Source: Acidobacteriota bacterium (lineage in GTDB: Bacteria; Acidobacteriota; Blastocatellia; Pyrinomonadales; Pyrinomonadaceae). From it: DNA of 64,000 nucleotides. Shown in pieces: positions 17,323 to 26,166 of the stretch (positions are counted from its first letter, which is position 1; every line of letters starts with the position of its first letter). The notes beneath the pieces are model-generated. The model made no database searches, had not been told where the DNA came from, and was given only the letters and a program-made list of their open reading frames with translations. The stretch lies in contig JADJOS010000001.1 in the NCBI GenBank assembly GCA_016713675.1, positions 1,798,001 through 1,862,000 on the forward strand, given 5' to 3'. A program made the position numbers and the translations under genes.

Positions 17323-18051
17323 CTAAGGATTTTGAAAAGTTGTCGGTGCATATTTTGGCAGCGAGATCGTTTGGTTGAGATGTACCCCAAACTCGGTGCC
17401 TGATTTGACGGTCGCCTCTTCGCCCTTTGTCTGGGTTTCGGCGATCAGCCCCCCGACACCGCCGATGATGCCGCCGATCAACGCACCTTTGCCGCCGCCT
17501 ATCGCCCCGCCAATAACAGCTCCGCCGACACCTCCTCCACCAATGAATTTGACTTTCCGATGGCTGGTTTTATCGCCTGCCGCTGTGCCTTCAGAATCAC
17601 TTTTGGCGGATTTTGAATCGAGATCTGTGAGCGAACCGTTGATCGCCCGGGTTTTGCCATTCGGCAGCTTGACCGATGAGAAACTCACATCTATCTCGCC
17701 GACGTTACCGCCCTTTTTTGCGGGTTTGACCGAATCAACGCGGCCGATCAAGGTCGAACCCTCCGGTATCACGACTTCGCCGGTAGTTGAATATACGGGT
17801 TCGATCACCCGAGCGGTGAACGTACTGCCGGCCGTAGTAGTTTTCGACGAGATCGTTGAGTTCATCTTGGCTCGGAAGACCGTGCCGGATTCGACCGTGA
17901 ACATCGGAGTTACAGGTTTGATAACCTTTTTTACTACCGGTTTTTTCTTCAGAACCGGCTTCTTCTTTTGTGCCATCGCATCACCGGATCCGATAGCAAG
18001 TAAGACGGCAAATAATATTGCTAAATGTTTGATGCTTAATATTTTTTTCAT
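17323..18051 (-). CDS. Exported glycine-zipper protein
   Basis: 242 residues. A signal peptide ends at AMA-Q (residues 1-27), followed by a Lys/Pro-rich linker (KKKPVLKKKPVVKKV). Residues 50-130 form a beta domain (GTVFRAKMNSTISSKTT, IPEGSTLIGRVDSV). At about 165-205 is a glycine zipper (GGGVGGAVIGGAIGGGKG), which usually inserts in a membrane. The C-terminal segment SGTEFGVHLNQTISLP repeats the motif of the first half. It is probably an envelope protein, and the precise role is unknown. The 321 bases upstream (18052-18372) carry its promoter and the hairpin at 18293. Confidence 0.75.
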   Translation of the reverse strand: MKKILSIKHLAILFAVLLAIGSGDAMAQKKKPVLKKKPVVKKVIKPVTPMFTVESGTVFRAKMNSTISSKTTTAGSTFTARVIEPVYSTTGEVVIPEGSTLIGRVDSVKPAKKGGNVGEIDVSFSSVKLPNGKTRAINGSLTDLDSKSAKSDSEGTAAGDKTSHRKVKFIGGGGVGGAVIGGAIGGGKGALIGGIIGGVGGLIAETQTKGEEATVKSGTEFGVHLNQTISLPKYAPTTFQNP

Positions 18052-18292
18052 AGTCGTTCGCTCCCTAAATGTCCTTACACAAAAACTTGACCGGATTACC
18101 GCAATTCAAGCCCCACTTTTGAATCAATCAGAGCCTTAATCGTTGTCCGCTAACTGGCGGGCAAAAAGCAATAGATTTCTTCTCAGATTATCACCGATAT
18201 GAAAAAAAATAAATATCCGAGCATTTGCTGAAAACGACTTCGATTAGCACTTTACTCAAAGCGTCAGAGACAGTTCACAAACCTAAAACTTG

Positions 18293-18324
18293 CTTAACCC
18301 CCGGATGAAGATCCGGGGGTTAAG
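18293..18324. promoter_or_regulatory. Perfect 14-bp hairpin upstream of the DUF5658 gene
   Basis: CTTAACCCCCGGAT/ATCCGGGGGTTAAG with a GAAG tetraloop ends 48 bases before the ATG at 18373. There is no T run on either side, so it is not a classical terminator. It may be a 5' leader structure or an operator. Nothing else stands out in 18052-18372. Confidence 0.5.
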
Positions 18325-18372
18325 TCGTTTAAGGGGAAGTTTTAACAAAGTTTTGCAAGGAGTAAACATCTT

Positions 18373-18729
18373 ATGCCACTAGCGTTGCCAACTATCCTAT
18401 TATTTTCGCTAAACCTGCTTGACGCGCTCCTTACGATCGTCTGGGTCCGTACCGGCGTAGCGACTGAGGGTAATCAGCTTATGGCAACACTGCTGGATAT
18501 CGGGAACGGGCCGTTCTTAGCCGTTAAGATAGCTATTGGAGCAGTAGCGGCCCTCGTATTGCTTCGTAGCGGCGATCGTCCGCTCGCGAAATACGGCCTA
18601 GCGGTCGCACTTGCGATCTATATTGGCTTGATGGGAATACATTTGTTCACCGGGCTCGCAGCGGTTGGCTATGTTTCAAACGAATTGTTAAAAGATCTTG
18701 GCGAAATAGGGGGCAACTGTTCGCGTTGA
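18373..18729 (+). CDS. Small membrane protein, DUF5658-like
   Basis: 118 residues with three or four membrane helices. The N-terminal phrase SLNLLDALLTIVWVRTGVAT EGNQLM (split here for length) fits the DUF5658 pattern of an Asp in helix 1 and an Asn shortly after it. A good ribosome site (AAGGAG) precedes the ATG. The function of the family is unknown. It stands alone between a leader hairpin and a terminator. Confidence 0.7.
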   Translation: MPLALPTILLFSLNLLDALLTIVWVRTGVATEGNQLMATLLDIGNGPFLAVKIAIGAVAALVLLRSGDRPLAKYGLAVALAIYIGLMGIHLFTGLAAVGYVSNELLKDLGEIGGNCSR

Positions 18730-18771
18730 TCGTTTGACCGATAGTCAATCCCGGCGATAATTTCGATAGAT

Positions 18772-18817
18772 AAAACGGCCCGAATTGTTTCAATCGAAAC
18801 ACGCGGGCCGTTTTTTT
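18772..18817 (+). terminator. Terminator after the DUF5658 gene
   Basis: AAAACGGCCC/GGGCCGTTTT stem (10 bp), with an inner TTGTTTC/GAAAC pairing, is followed by seven Ts. Confidence 0.85.
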
Positions 18818-18898
18818 CGTAATCCAATGCACAACCAATGAGGATTTTTCACGCATCAAAATCCTTGCTATGTTTAACTTTGAGGGTAGTGTGCATTT

Positions 18899-20104
18899 AT
18901 GACTAAGAATTCGGTATATCAATTATCGGCCAGGCAGATATTACTGCTCGCTTTTGCTTCCGCGTTGATCGCCGTTGGTGCGACAGCGCTCATTTACAAT
19001 TACGGCAAGCTGCTGCTTGCAAAGAATGGTGCTGACCTGACATTAGCGGAACAAGCTCCGCCGCCGGGTATCTCAGATCCGTCGTCGGTTTCCGACGAGC
19101 AAAACAATATTGAGGTCTATAGATCGATCTCGCCGGGCGTTGCATTCATCAATACAACAACCTATCAACAGGATTTCTGGGGCGATGTTTCCGAAGGCAA
19201 GGGCAACGGTTCAGGCTCGGTGATCGATGCGAACGGTAACATCCTGACCAACTACCACGTAATCGAAGGTGCACAGAAGGTGACGGTCAGCTTTGGCGGG
19301 GACAAGGTCTATCCGGCCAAGGTGATCGGCGGCGATCCGGACACGGACCTTGCGATCATCAAGATCGATCCGCCCGCAGGAATGACGGTGGTGCCACTCG
19401 GCGATTCGGACAAATTGACCGTTGGGCAAAAGGTGCTTGCGATCGGTAATCCGTTCGGACTTGACCGGACCTTGACGACCGGAGTGATCTCAGGATTACA
19501 GCGTCCGATACGTTCGCGACCGATGACGGGTGCGCCGACAGGCCGTCCTATCGATGCCGCGATACAGACCGATGCATCGATCAATCCGGGCAATTCGGGC
19601 GGCCCTTTGCTTGATAAATTCGGTAAGATGATCGGCATCAATTCACAGATATTGTCACCCGCAGGCGGAAGCGTCGGCGTCGGCTTTGCGATACCCGTGA
19701 GCACGGCAAAGCGCGTGATTCCGCAGCTGTTGCAATTTGGCGAGGTGCGCCGGCCAAAACTCGGTGCTTCGTTGATCAGTGCAGCCGATGTTAACCGCCG
19801 CGGCTATCGCTTGCCGGTCGAGGACGGACTCGTCCTTCAGCGTGTCGACCCGGGCACAACTGCTGCAAATGCCGGATTAAAAGGGTTTACGCAATCTGCG
19901 ACTGGCGGTATCGCCCTCGGCGATATTATCATTTCGATGGATGGCGAGCTGATGAAGGATCTTGACGACCTATATCGTTTCCTTGATAAAAAGCAGATCG
20001 GCGAAACCGTCCAGGTCGAACTCTATCGCAACGGTGCGAATGTGAAGCTGCCGGTGAAACTGCTTGGCACTACGGCATCCCGGTCTGTACGACGGATGGA
20101 ATGA
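18899..20104 (+). CDS. HtrA/DegP-like trypsin-type serine protease with PDZ domain
   Basis: 401 residues. An N-terminal signal anchor (ILLLAFASALIAVGATALI) is followed by a trypsin-like domain with the full triad: His120 (LTNYHVIEG), Asp150 (PDTDLAIIKI) and Ser233 (NPGNSGGPLL). A C-terminal PDZ domain spans about 290-390 (GALGDIIISMDG-like region, IALGDIIISMDGELM). It performs periplasmic protein quality control. The length and single PDZ fit the DegS/HtrA-like membrane-anchored type. It is preceded and followed by terminators, so it is monocistronic. Confidence 0.92.
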   Translation: MTKNSVYQLSARQILLLAFASALIAVGATALIYNYGKLLLAKNGADLTLAEQAPPPGISDPSSVSDEQNNIEVYRSISPGVAFINTTTYQQDFWGDVSEGKGNGSGSVIDANGNILTNYHVIEGAQKVTVSFGGDKVYPAKVIGGDPDTDLAIIKIDPPAGMTVVPLGDSDKLTVGQKVLAIGNPFGLDRTLTTGVISGLQRPIRSRPMTGAPTGRPIDAAIQTDASINPGNSGGPLLDKFGKMIGINSQILSPAGGSVGVGFAIPVSTAKRVIPQLLQFGEVRRPKLGASLISAADVNRRGYRLPVEDGLVLQRVDPGTTAANAGLKGFTQSATGGIALGDIIISMDGELMKDLDDLYRFLDKKQIGETVQVELYRNGANVKLPVKLLGTTASRSVRRME

Positions 20105-20121
20105 TGCTCCGATGACCAAAC

Positions 20122-20151
20122 GGCGGGCCGCACGAATGGCCCGCCATTTTT
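20122..20151 (+). terminator. Terminator after the HtrA gene
   Basis: GGCGGGCC/GGCCCGCC stem (8 bp) with an 8-base loop, followed by ATTTTTAT. Confidence 0.8.
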
Positions 20152-20155
20152 ATCA

Positions 20156-20395
20156 ATGATCGAACTCCACGATTTTTACAATGACGGCAGGGGCTGGGTC
20201 TGCCGTCAATGCGAGCACGAGCTGACACCCAAAAAGAAACCTACACACACGCATTCACGGATGTTTCGCGAAGGGGAAGCTGAGAGCAAAGGTCCGCAAT
20301 TGGCCAGCCTTGCGCTGGCCAAATGGCTGGACGCCGAGCGCCGGACGCTGATCTGTCCGCGATGCGGCGTCACCGAACTGGTCGATATTTCCTAA
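20156..20395 (+). CDS. Small zinc-ribbon protein
   Basis: 79 residues with two CxxC knuckles (CRQCEHEL near residue 16 and CPRCGVTEL near residue 68), enough for one zinc site. The middle is basic and His-rich (PKKKPTHTHS). The start lies within the tail of the preceding terminator, and the phosphatase gene starts 29 bases after it. The function is unknown. Confidence 0.65.
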   Translation: MIELHDFYNDGRGWVCRQCEHELTPKKKPTHTHSRMFREGEAESKGPQLASLALAKWLDAERRTLICPRCGVTELVDIS

Positions 20396-20424
20396 TGCAG
20401 ATGCGGCGTGATAGGCTGTAAATA

Positions 20425-21273
20425 ATGCTGCAGAAAGAGCTTGAGACCGCCATTTCACTGGCACGTATCGCCGGAAAAAAGATCCTCGAACATTACGCGA
20501 CCGATTTTGCCACGGAGCAGAAGCTCGGCGTCGATGACCGCTACGAACCTGTCACAATTGCGGACAAAGAGGCAAGCCGGATCATTGTAGACGGCCTCGA
20601 GGCCGCGTTTCCGGACGATGCGATCTTGTCCGAAGAAGAGGCAGATGACCTCGACCGACGGCTTGCCGCCCGACGCGTCTGGATAATCGATCCGATCGAC
20701 GGAACCGCCGGTTTTGTTAAGAAAGACGGCGATTTTGCTGTCCAGATCGGGCTTGCTGAGGATGGCGTGCCGGTTGCGGGCGTTGTCTTTCTGCCGTTTC
20801 ACGATTCGATGAGTTATGCCGTAAAAGGCGGCGGATCGTATCTTTCGATCGGCGGCGGCGAGCCGGAACGCCTCAGTGTTTCGGACCACACCGACCTTAC
20901 AAAAATGACGCTTGCGATGACCCGCAACCATCCGACGTCGCGGATGGGCCGCATCATCGAACACTTTGCTTTTGCGAATGTTGTGACCAGAGGGAGCGTC
21001 GGACTGAAAACCGGCCTGATCGCTTCGCGTGAGTGCGACATCTACATACATCCGAGCCCGCGAACCAAGATCTGGGATACCTGCGGGCCGCAGATCATCC
21101 TCGAGGAGGCCGGCGGACGTATGACCGACATCTTCGGCGGCGAGATGCGCTATGATCGAGCCAAACTGCAAAACTACAACGGCATCCTCGCCACTAACGG
21201 AGCAGCGCATCAAGCCGCGGTCGAACACATGCTACCTCTCCTGACCGAATTCGGCCGCGTACGCGTTCTGTAG
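20425..21273 (+). CDS. Inositol-monophosphatase-family phosphatase, CysQ/3'(2'),5'-bisphosphate nucleotidase-like
   Basis: 282 residues of the Li-sensitive Mg-dependent phosphatase fold. Metal-binding motifs are present in order: the EEE cluster (LSEEEADD, about residue 72), DPIDGTAGF (about 92-100) and WDTCGPQIILEEAGG (about 213-227). The phrase TIADKEAS is typical for the family. The CysQ/bisphosphate nucleotidase branch (PAP recycling) is suggested by motif spacing, but inositol or histidinol phosphatase activity cannot be excluded. It is the last ordinary gene before the repeat-bearing accessory block. Confidence 0.82.
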   Translation: MLQKELETAISLARIAGKKILEHYATDFATEQKLGVDDRYEPVTIADKEASRIIVDGLEAAFPDDAILSEEEADDLDRRLAARRVWIIDPIDGTAGFVKKDGDFAVQIGLAEDGVPVAGVVFLPFHDSMSYAVKGGGSYLSIGGGEPERLSVSDHTDLTKMTLAMTRNHPTSRMGRIIEHFAFANVVTRGSVGLKTGLIASRECDIYIHPSPRTKIWDTCGPQIILEEAGGRMTDIFGGEMRYDRAKLQNYNGILATNGAAHQAAVEHMLPLLTEFGRVRVL

Positions 21274-21282
21274 CTTAAAAAT

Positions 21283-22066
21283 CATTTTTTGGGCGGAGAA
21301 CCAAATGTGTATCTTTCACCCAGGATTCAAATCGTGGTACGGCCCACAAATTGGACGATCCGCGGTCCGGAGATCGTCGTTTTTGCGCATTTTGAAAAGC
21401 GAATTTTAGGGTGTCGAAAAGGGACTTTTGATAGATTTGGTTTAAATTGTGGTACGTACCACAATTTGAGTTGAAACAGCCTGTTTTATTGGGTTTTAGA
21501 GCACGACAAAGTGCATTTTGCAGCTTCGGAGCGAGCTGCGAAGAACACGAAAGGGTGTCGTTTAGGGTGTCGGAATGGGTGTCGAACTCGGCGGCTTGTT
21601 AGGCACATTTCGACACCTCAAATTTAGCGATTCGTGAAAAGCCGGGATCGAGGCCGAACAATGCGTTTTCAATTATCTCGACCACAACGATCATTCTGAA
21701 CACGGACATTACCGCGATCACATCGCCGCCGAGGCATTGAATTTGTGGGCCGCCGCGACAAAACGCCTATAAACTCGACGAATACGATCAATTTGAACAG
21801 AGATATCCGAACGATCACGGTGTTTCACGCAATTTCAGCGTGCATTTGTCTGGAATAGCCGACCTTCCAGGCGATAAGAATTCCGAAGCCGTCCTTTCCG
21901 ACCAATATGTCCTCATGATCCGAGAGCCGACGCCGCGACGCCAGAATCCGCATAATGCAAGCTTATGAGATATTGAAAGAGTCTGTATACGACGTCATCA
22001 GATCCTATCTCGATGTCACATCGAACTGATCGTCAACAACGGAGGCCTGGCACCAATTCTTTATCC
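21283..22066. repeat. Diverged long repeat, copy A
   Basis: About 0.78 kb, recognisably the same sequence as 25999-26654 in direct orientation (my estimate by eye is roughly 80% where alignable). Copy A contains about 130 extra bases (around 21396-21520) that look like an internal duplication of the palindrome-bearing unit. Shared landmarks are CCAAATGTGTAT, the TTGTGGTAC palindrome, GACGATCCGCGGTCCG, the GGTGTCG/CGACACC inverted repeat, and the block reading DEYDQFEQRYP in one frame. No intact gene or transposase is visible. An open stretch EHGHYRDHIAAEALNLWAAA is a decayed coding trace. Confidence 0.8.
21444..21467. promoter_or_regulatory. 24-bp perfect palindrome (operator-like) in repeat copy A
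   Basis: AAATTGTGGTAC followed by its exact complement GTACCACAATTT. A degenerate version (AATCGTGGTACGGCCCACAAATT) lies about 110 bases to the left in the same copy, and a near-perfect one occurs in copy B. The spacing and symmetry fit a dimeric DNA-binding protein site or a cruciform or transposon end. Confidence 0.6.
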
Positions 22067-22169
22067 GTCAAATTCAACCTGGTATTTTCAACGGTCGACT
22101 GCCGGAACGCTCATCCAACAATTCGGCCAAACGGGCGATCTGCCGGTACCGGGCATGTTCGTGCGTTAG
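22066..22169 (+). pseudogene. C-terminal remnant of a VCBS/FG-GAP-type secreted protein
   Basis: One frame reads PSNSTWYFQRSTAGTLIQQF, GQTGDLPVPGMFVR and then a stop at 22167-22169. This matches the last 35 residues of the delta-60/VCBS protein at 28.9-31.1 kb (PSNGTWFANRSTGGTLIQQF, GITGDVPLPSVYVR, stop). Everything upstream of this tail is replaced by repeat copy A, so only the 3' end of a paralogue survives. Bases 22170-22304 hold nothing I can recognise. Confidence 0.75.
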
Positions 22170-22304
22170 AACGAAAGATAGAATTAGCCACAAATAACAC
22201 GGACAAGGCAGATTGGAACCTATCTCTGTTATTGCTTTCAGCGTGATCAATGCTTGTTTTTTGTGATTCGGTCGAGCCATCCACAACTCCAGGTGTTCCT
22301 GACA

Positions 22305-25025
22305 TTATTTTGAGTAGCTGAGTTTTTCCTGTTCGAGTTCCGTTAGGAGCTTTTTGTCGGATTCGCGAATGGCATTCTGGGATATTAGGCCGTTGACTAG
22401 GGTGATTGCCTTGTCGGTGTTCTCCACAGCGGCGGCGGGGTTGCCGGACTTGAAATAGGACTCGGCGATCAGCCGGTGGCCGATCGCTAGATCATATTGA
22501 TAGGTGGTTGTTGCCTTGTCGTATTCTGCTATCGAGATCATCTCGGCGATCACGTTCTTCAGTTCGGCGACCGCCTTGTCATATTGTTTGAGCATCATGT
22601 ACGAGCGGCCGATCTCGGTTTGGTAAACGGCGAGGTTGCGGTTGTATTCACCGTTTTCGGGGTCTTTTTTGATGAGGGCGGACATCACTTTGATGGCTTT
22701 CTGTGCCGAAGCGATAGTCTTTACCGGATCGTCGTTAATGCGATAAGCACGCGAAAGATTGAAATGCGAGATGGCGAGGTCGTAGGCGACGACGCCGTTT
22801 TCCGGTTCCTTTTCAAGTGCTTTTGTCGGAAAGTCAATGATCTTGGTACAGGCGTCAACCACTTTTTGGCGATCGGCTTTATCGATGTAGGCTTCGCAGA
22901 TGATCGACTCGGTCAGCCAAACACTGCGCTGCACACGAAAATCTTTTGGAAATTGCAGTGCCAGTTCCTTGCTCACATCAACGGCATAGGCAAGGTCGCG
23001 AAATGCACTCTCGTAATCGCCGAGCGTGGTCTTGACCTTGCTCATCGAACGGATCATACGCGTTTGGCTCTTTTTGAAATCGGCATTTTCCGGCTCTCGA
23101 GTTCTAAGTTCGTTAATGATCGCAGAGGCCTCGGTGTAGAGAACAAGTCCTCTTTCAGCTTGAAAATTGAACGCCGGAATCGCACCATAATCGACAAGCA
23201 AAACCGCCAGTCGATTCTTTGCCTCGACCGAATCGGGCTGTGCGGCAGCTAGTTCGCGGCGCAATTTCAGGCCCTTTTCAAATACTTCTTCAGCATCTTT
23301 GGTTTGGCTGTTGTTCCACAGCGTCCGTGCCGTCGTGTAGTAGTTGTTGGCGAGTTTTGCCTTGGTATCGAGGTTTGACGGGTCGGCGGTATAGACCGTT
23401 TCGCGCAGTCGGCGGGCCTTTTCGTAACTTTCAAGTCCCGCTTTGATATTGCCCAGGCTCGAATTATTTAGTGCTCCTTGCACGTCGCCGACCTTTTCGT
23501 ATGCGGTCGCAAGTTCGCTCTGAAGTGCAAGGTCCGAACCTACCTCCATCGATAGACTGTCTAGATATTCCAGTGCACTCTTAAGAATAGTCTCGCGAGC
23601 CTTGAGCGAACCCTCTAGATTTTCGATCTCGGGATAAACATCGAACAGATACGAATTGGCCAGTTTTCTGACGTCGTTGAACCGCTTTTCGGCCCGTGTT
23701 CTCTCTGCACGAGCGACGCTAGCCTGCCAAAGAGTCGCCACGACTCCGCCAATGATCGCGAGCGATATCGCTCCGGCGGCAACGACCGAAACACTGTTGC
23801 GCTTTACAAATTTCTCAGCCCTATATGAAAACGTGTCCGGTCGAGCCGTAACGGGCAAACCGGAAAGATGCCGTCCGATGTCCTCCGAAAAACTCTCAGC
23901 TGACAAATAGCGGCGTTCAGGCTCCTTTTTCAGAGCCTTCAAGACGATATTGTCGAGGTCGCCGCGAAGGTGCTGCGGCTTGATACCTACGGTTCGCGGT
24001 GCCGTCACAAGTGCCTTCACCGGCTCGGTTTGTCCGACTGACGGCCGATGCCCTTCCGACTTCCACTCCGATCCGGCTCGTGGGCCTGTTTCGGTGTGTG
24101 CCACGGCTGAGGGCAACGGCGGGTCGACTTCGGTAACGGCCTTGAGGATCTCCTTGAGATCACTTTCTTTGCTTTCAAACGGCCGATGGCCGCTGAGTAA
24201 TTGGTAGAGAATTACGCCCAAAGAATAAATATCCGCAGCGGTCGTCACACTTTTATTTCGCAGCTGTTCGGGCGCCGCATAGCTTGGCGTCATCACGCCG
24301 AGCCGCGTCACGGTAGCGGTATTGTCAGATTCCTCGGTGACGATCTTAGAAATCCCAAAATCGAGCAATTTGGGGGTTCCATCGGCGGTCACGAGAATGT
24401 TTGACGGTTTTAGATCGCGATGTACCACGAGGCTGCGATGAGCAAAATCGACGACAGAACAAACCTTGCGGAAAAGGTCGAGCCGCGCTTCGAGGCCAAG
24501 TTCGTTACGGTCGCAATATTCGTCGATCGGCAGGCCGTCGACATATTCCATCGCCAGAAACGGTATCTTGTCGCTGGTCGTGCCGGCGTCGAGCAGGCGG
24601 GCAATGTTCGTATGGTCGAGACTCGCCAGGATCTCGCGTTCGCGGCGAAATCGCCGGCGGATCGCACCCGTATTCATCTCGCGTCTGAGCAGTTTTAAGG
24701 CGACTCGTTGGGTGAACTTGCCGTCGGTCCGCTCGCCCAAATAGACGGCTCCCATACCACCATTGCCGAGTTCGCCGATCACCTTGTATGCCCCGATCTC
24801 CTGTCCGACAAGGGCATTGTCCTCGATAAAATCTCGAGAGAATGCGACAGCCGAAAGCTGCATGATATTCTCCGCACCAACTTCTTGAGCCAGAAGCGAT
24901 TCGACCTCTGCTCGAATATCGGGCGATATATCCAGTCCTTCCAAAAATGTCGATCTGTTTTTTTGGTCGAGGTCGACTGTCTGGTCGAGAACTTCCTTTA
25001 CTTTTGCCCAGTTGGCTGCGTCCAT
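22305..25025 (-). CDS. Membrane-anchored Ser/Thr protein kinase with C-terminal TPR domain
   Basis: 906 residues. After an 80-residue helical lead, the Hanks-type kinase spans about 75-370: glycine loop LGNGGMGAVYLGE, VALKLL with the ATP lysine, HRDLKPSNILV with catalytic Asp204, DFGISKI, and an APE-like YAAPEQL. A Pro-rich segment is followed by a single membrane span near residues 400-425 (VVAAGAISLAIIGGVVATLW). The remainder is TPR-type helices (YEKVGDVQGALNNSSLG, YNRNLAVYQTEIGRSYMML). This architecture, paired with a TIGR02999-like sigma factor just upstream on the same strand, is frequent in Acidobacteria and Planctomycetes. The pair probably forms a signal-transduction unit. Confidence 0.92.
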   Translation of the reverse strand: MDAANWAKVKEVLDQTVDLDQKNRSTFLEGLDISPDIRAEVESLLAQEVGAENIMQLSAVAFSRDFIEDNALVGQEIGAYKVIGELGNGGMGAVYLGERTDGKFTQRVALKLLRREMNTGAIRRRFRREREILASLDHTNIARLLDAGTTSDKIPFLAMEYVDGLPIDEYCDRNELGLEARLDLFRKVCSVVDFAHRSLVVHRDLKPSNILVTADGTPKLLDFGISKIVTEESDNTATVTRLGVMTPSYAAPEQLRNKSVTTAADIYSLGVILYQLLSGHRPFESKESDLKEILKAVTEVDPPLPSAVAHTETGPRAGSEWKSEGHRPSVGQTEPVKALVTAPRTVGIKPQHLRGDLDNIVLKALKKEPERRYLSAESFSEDIGRHLSGLPVTARPDTFSYRAEKFVKRNSVSVVAAGAISLAIIGGVVATLWQASVARAERTRAEKRFNDVRKLANSYLFDVYPEIENLEGSLKARETILKSALEYLDSLSMEVGSDLALQSELATAYEKVGDVQGALNNSSLGNIKAGLESYEKARRLRETVYTADPSNLDTKAKLANNYYTTARTLWNNSQTKDAEEVFEKGLKLRRELAAAQPDSVEAKNRLAVLLVDYGAIPAFNFQAERGLVLYTEASAIINELRTREPENADFKKSQTRMIRSMSKVKTTLGDYESAFRDLAYAVDVSKELALQFPKDFRVQRSVWLTESIICEAYIDKADRQKVVDACTKIIDFPTKALEKEPENGVVAYDLAISHFNLSRAYRINDDPVKTIASAQKAIKVMSALIKKDPENGEYNRNLAVYQTEIGRSYMMLKQYDKAVAELKNVIAEMISIAEYDKATTTYQYDLAIGHRLIAESYFKSGNPAAAVENTDKAITLVNGLISQNAIRESDKKLLTELEQEKLSYSK

Positions 25026-25109
25026 ATATCGGATCTAAAACTCCTTTGTTTGAGAATGCGTAAAGCAGTAGAGACTGTAGCCAAAGTATTTAAGATCTAT
25101 ATTGAAATA

Positions 25110-25682
25110 TCATTTTTGCGACCCGAATTCCCGGGAAAGCCACATTCGTGCAAATTGCCATTCTCGAACAGCCGTCCGCTCACTAATATCAAGTGCTTCG
25201 GCTATCTCCGAATTAGTCATGCCCCCGAAAAATTTCATCTCGACGATCCGAGCCTGGCGTTCGTCGAACACCGCTAACCTGTTGAGAACTTCGTCCACTG
25301 CAAGTATCGAATCGGCCCGCTCATCCACCGGAATATCGATGTCATCTGTTGAAAAATGGATCGGGCTGTTGCCTCGCTTGTCAGCCGCGTGGAAACGTGC
25401 GTGATCGACGAGTATTTGACGCATTATCCGCGAAGTAAACCCAAAAAAATGTGCCCGGTCCTGCCACTCAATGCCGTCGGCATTGCCCATCTTCAGAAAA
25501 GCCTCATGGACCAACGCCGTTGGCTGCAGCGTATGGTTCGAACGCTCACGGGACATCATGATCCGTGCCTGACGCTTTAAGGTGTCATACACGACGCGAA
25601 CGAGCTTTTCGCGGGCATCATCATCCCCGTGCTTCCACTCATGCAAGATCTGCGTGATTTCGGTTTTCGGGGAGTGGCTCAT
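25110..25682 (-). CDS. ECF-type RNA polymerase sigma factor, TIGR02999-like
   Basis: 190 residues. Sigma region 2 spans about residues 15-85 (REKLVRVVYDTLKRQARIMM, ALVHEAFLKMGN) and region 4 about 125-185 (LNRLAVFDERQARIVEMKFF, MTNSEIAEALDISERTAVRE). The TALVHEAFLK and HFFGFTSRIMRQILVDHAR phrases characterise the Acidobacteria/Planctomycete ECF subfamily TIGR02999. It lies 84 bases upstream of the kinase start on the same strand. No anti-sigma factor gene is adjacent, consistent with control by the kinase. Confidence 0.93.
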   Translation of the reverse strand: MSHSPKTEITQILHEWKHGDDDAREKLVRVVYDTLKRQARIMMSRERSNHTLQPTALVHEAFLKMGNADGIEWQDRAHFFGFTSRIMRQILVDHARFHAADKRGNSPIHFSTDDIDIPVDERADSILAVDEVLNRLAVFDERQARIVEMKFFGGMTNSEIAEALDISERTAVREWQFARMWLSREFGSQK

Positions 25683-25818
25683 ATTCTTGATCGTTGGTTA
25701 TTCGGGTCATTTTACCCCAAAACTGCATTGCAAAGATAGATTTTGCCGTATCATTTCTGCCTTTTACTCATTATCAGGAAACAGGCAAGGTCTATTCGAA
25801 AATATACCGGAGGATAAT

Positions 25819-26166
25819 ATGCGTATCAACATAAGAAGAAGCTGGAACTTGATCGGAATACTAGTTGCCATATCCGGCATCGGTGCTAATGGAGCGAGCG
25901 CTTCCGCAACAAATACAGATGACAACGGTGTCGCGAATCTGCGCCATTCTGTTTCGGATGCTTACGCTTCCGCGTGCGCGTATTGTGATCGCGGCAACAC
26001 TTTTTTGGGGAAGACCAAATGTGTATTTTTCACCTCACATTCAAATTGTGGTACGAACCACAATTCGGACGATCCGCGGTCCGGGAATCGTCGTTTTTGC
26101 GCATTTTGCAGCTTCGGAGCGTGCTGCGAAGAGTGCGAAAAGGCGTCAATTCGGGTGTCGAAATAG
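25819..26166 (+). CDS. Secreted-protein start running into repeat copy B (chimeric frame)
   Basis: A GGAGG site lies about 5 bases before an ATG that opens a convincing signal peptide (SWNLIGILVAISGIGANGASA). After about 60 codons the frame enters repeat copy B (from 25999) and continues 55 codons with many cysteines (FCAFCSFGACCEEC) before stopping. Since copy A has an unrelated left flank, copy B most likely inserted into, or recombined with, a gene for a small secreted protein. Whether the chimeric 115-residue product is made is unknown. Confidence 0.45.
   Translation: MRINIRRSWNLIGILVAISGIGANGASASATNTDDNGVANLRHSVSDAYASACAYCDRGNTFLGKTKCVFFTSHSNCGTNHNSDDPRSGNRRFCAFCSFGACCEECEKASIRVSK

Noticed and set aside
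17375..18139. A 254-codon plus-strand frame.
   Set aside because: It is antisense to the glycine-zipper gene. The runs of Pro are the complement of Gly codons.
20455..21228. A 257-codon minus-strand frame.
   Set aside because: It is antisense to the CysQ-like phosphatase, which carries all family motifs.
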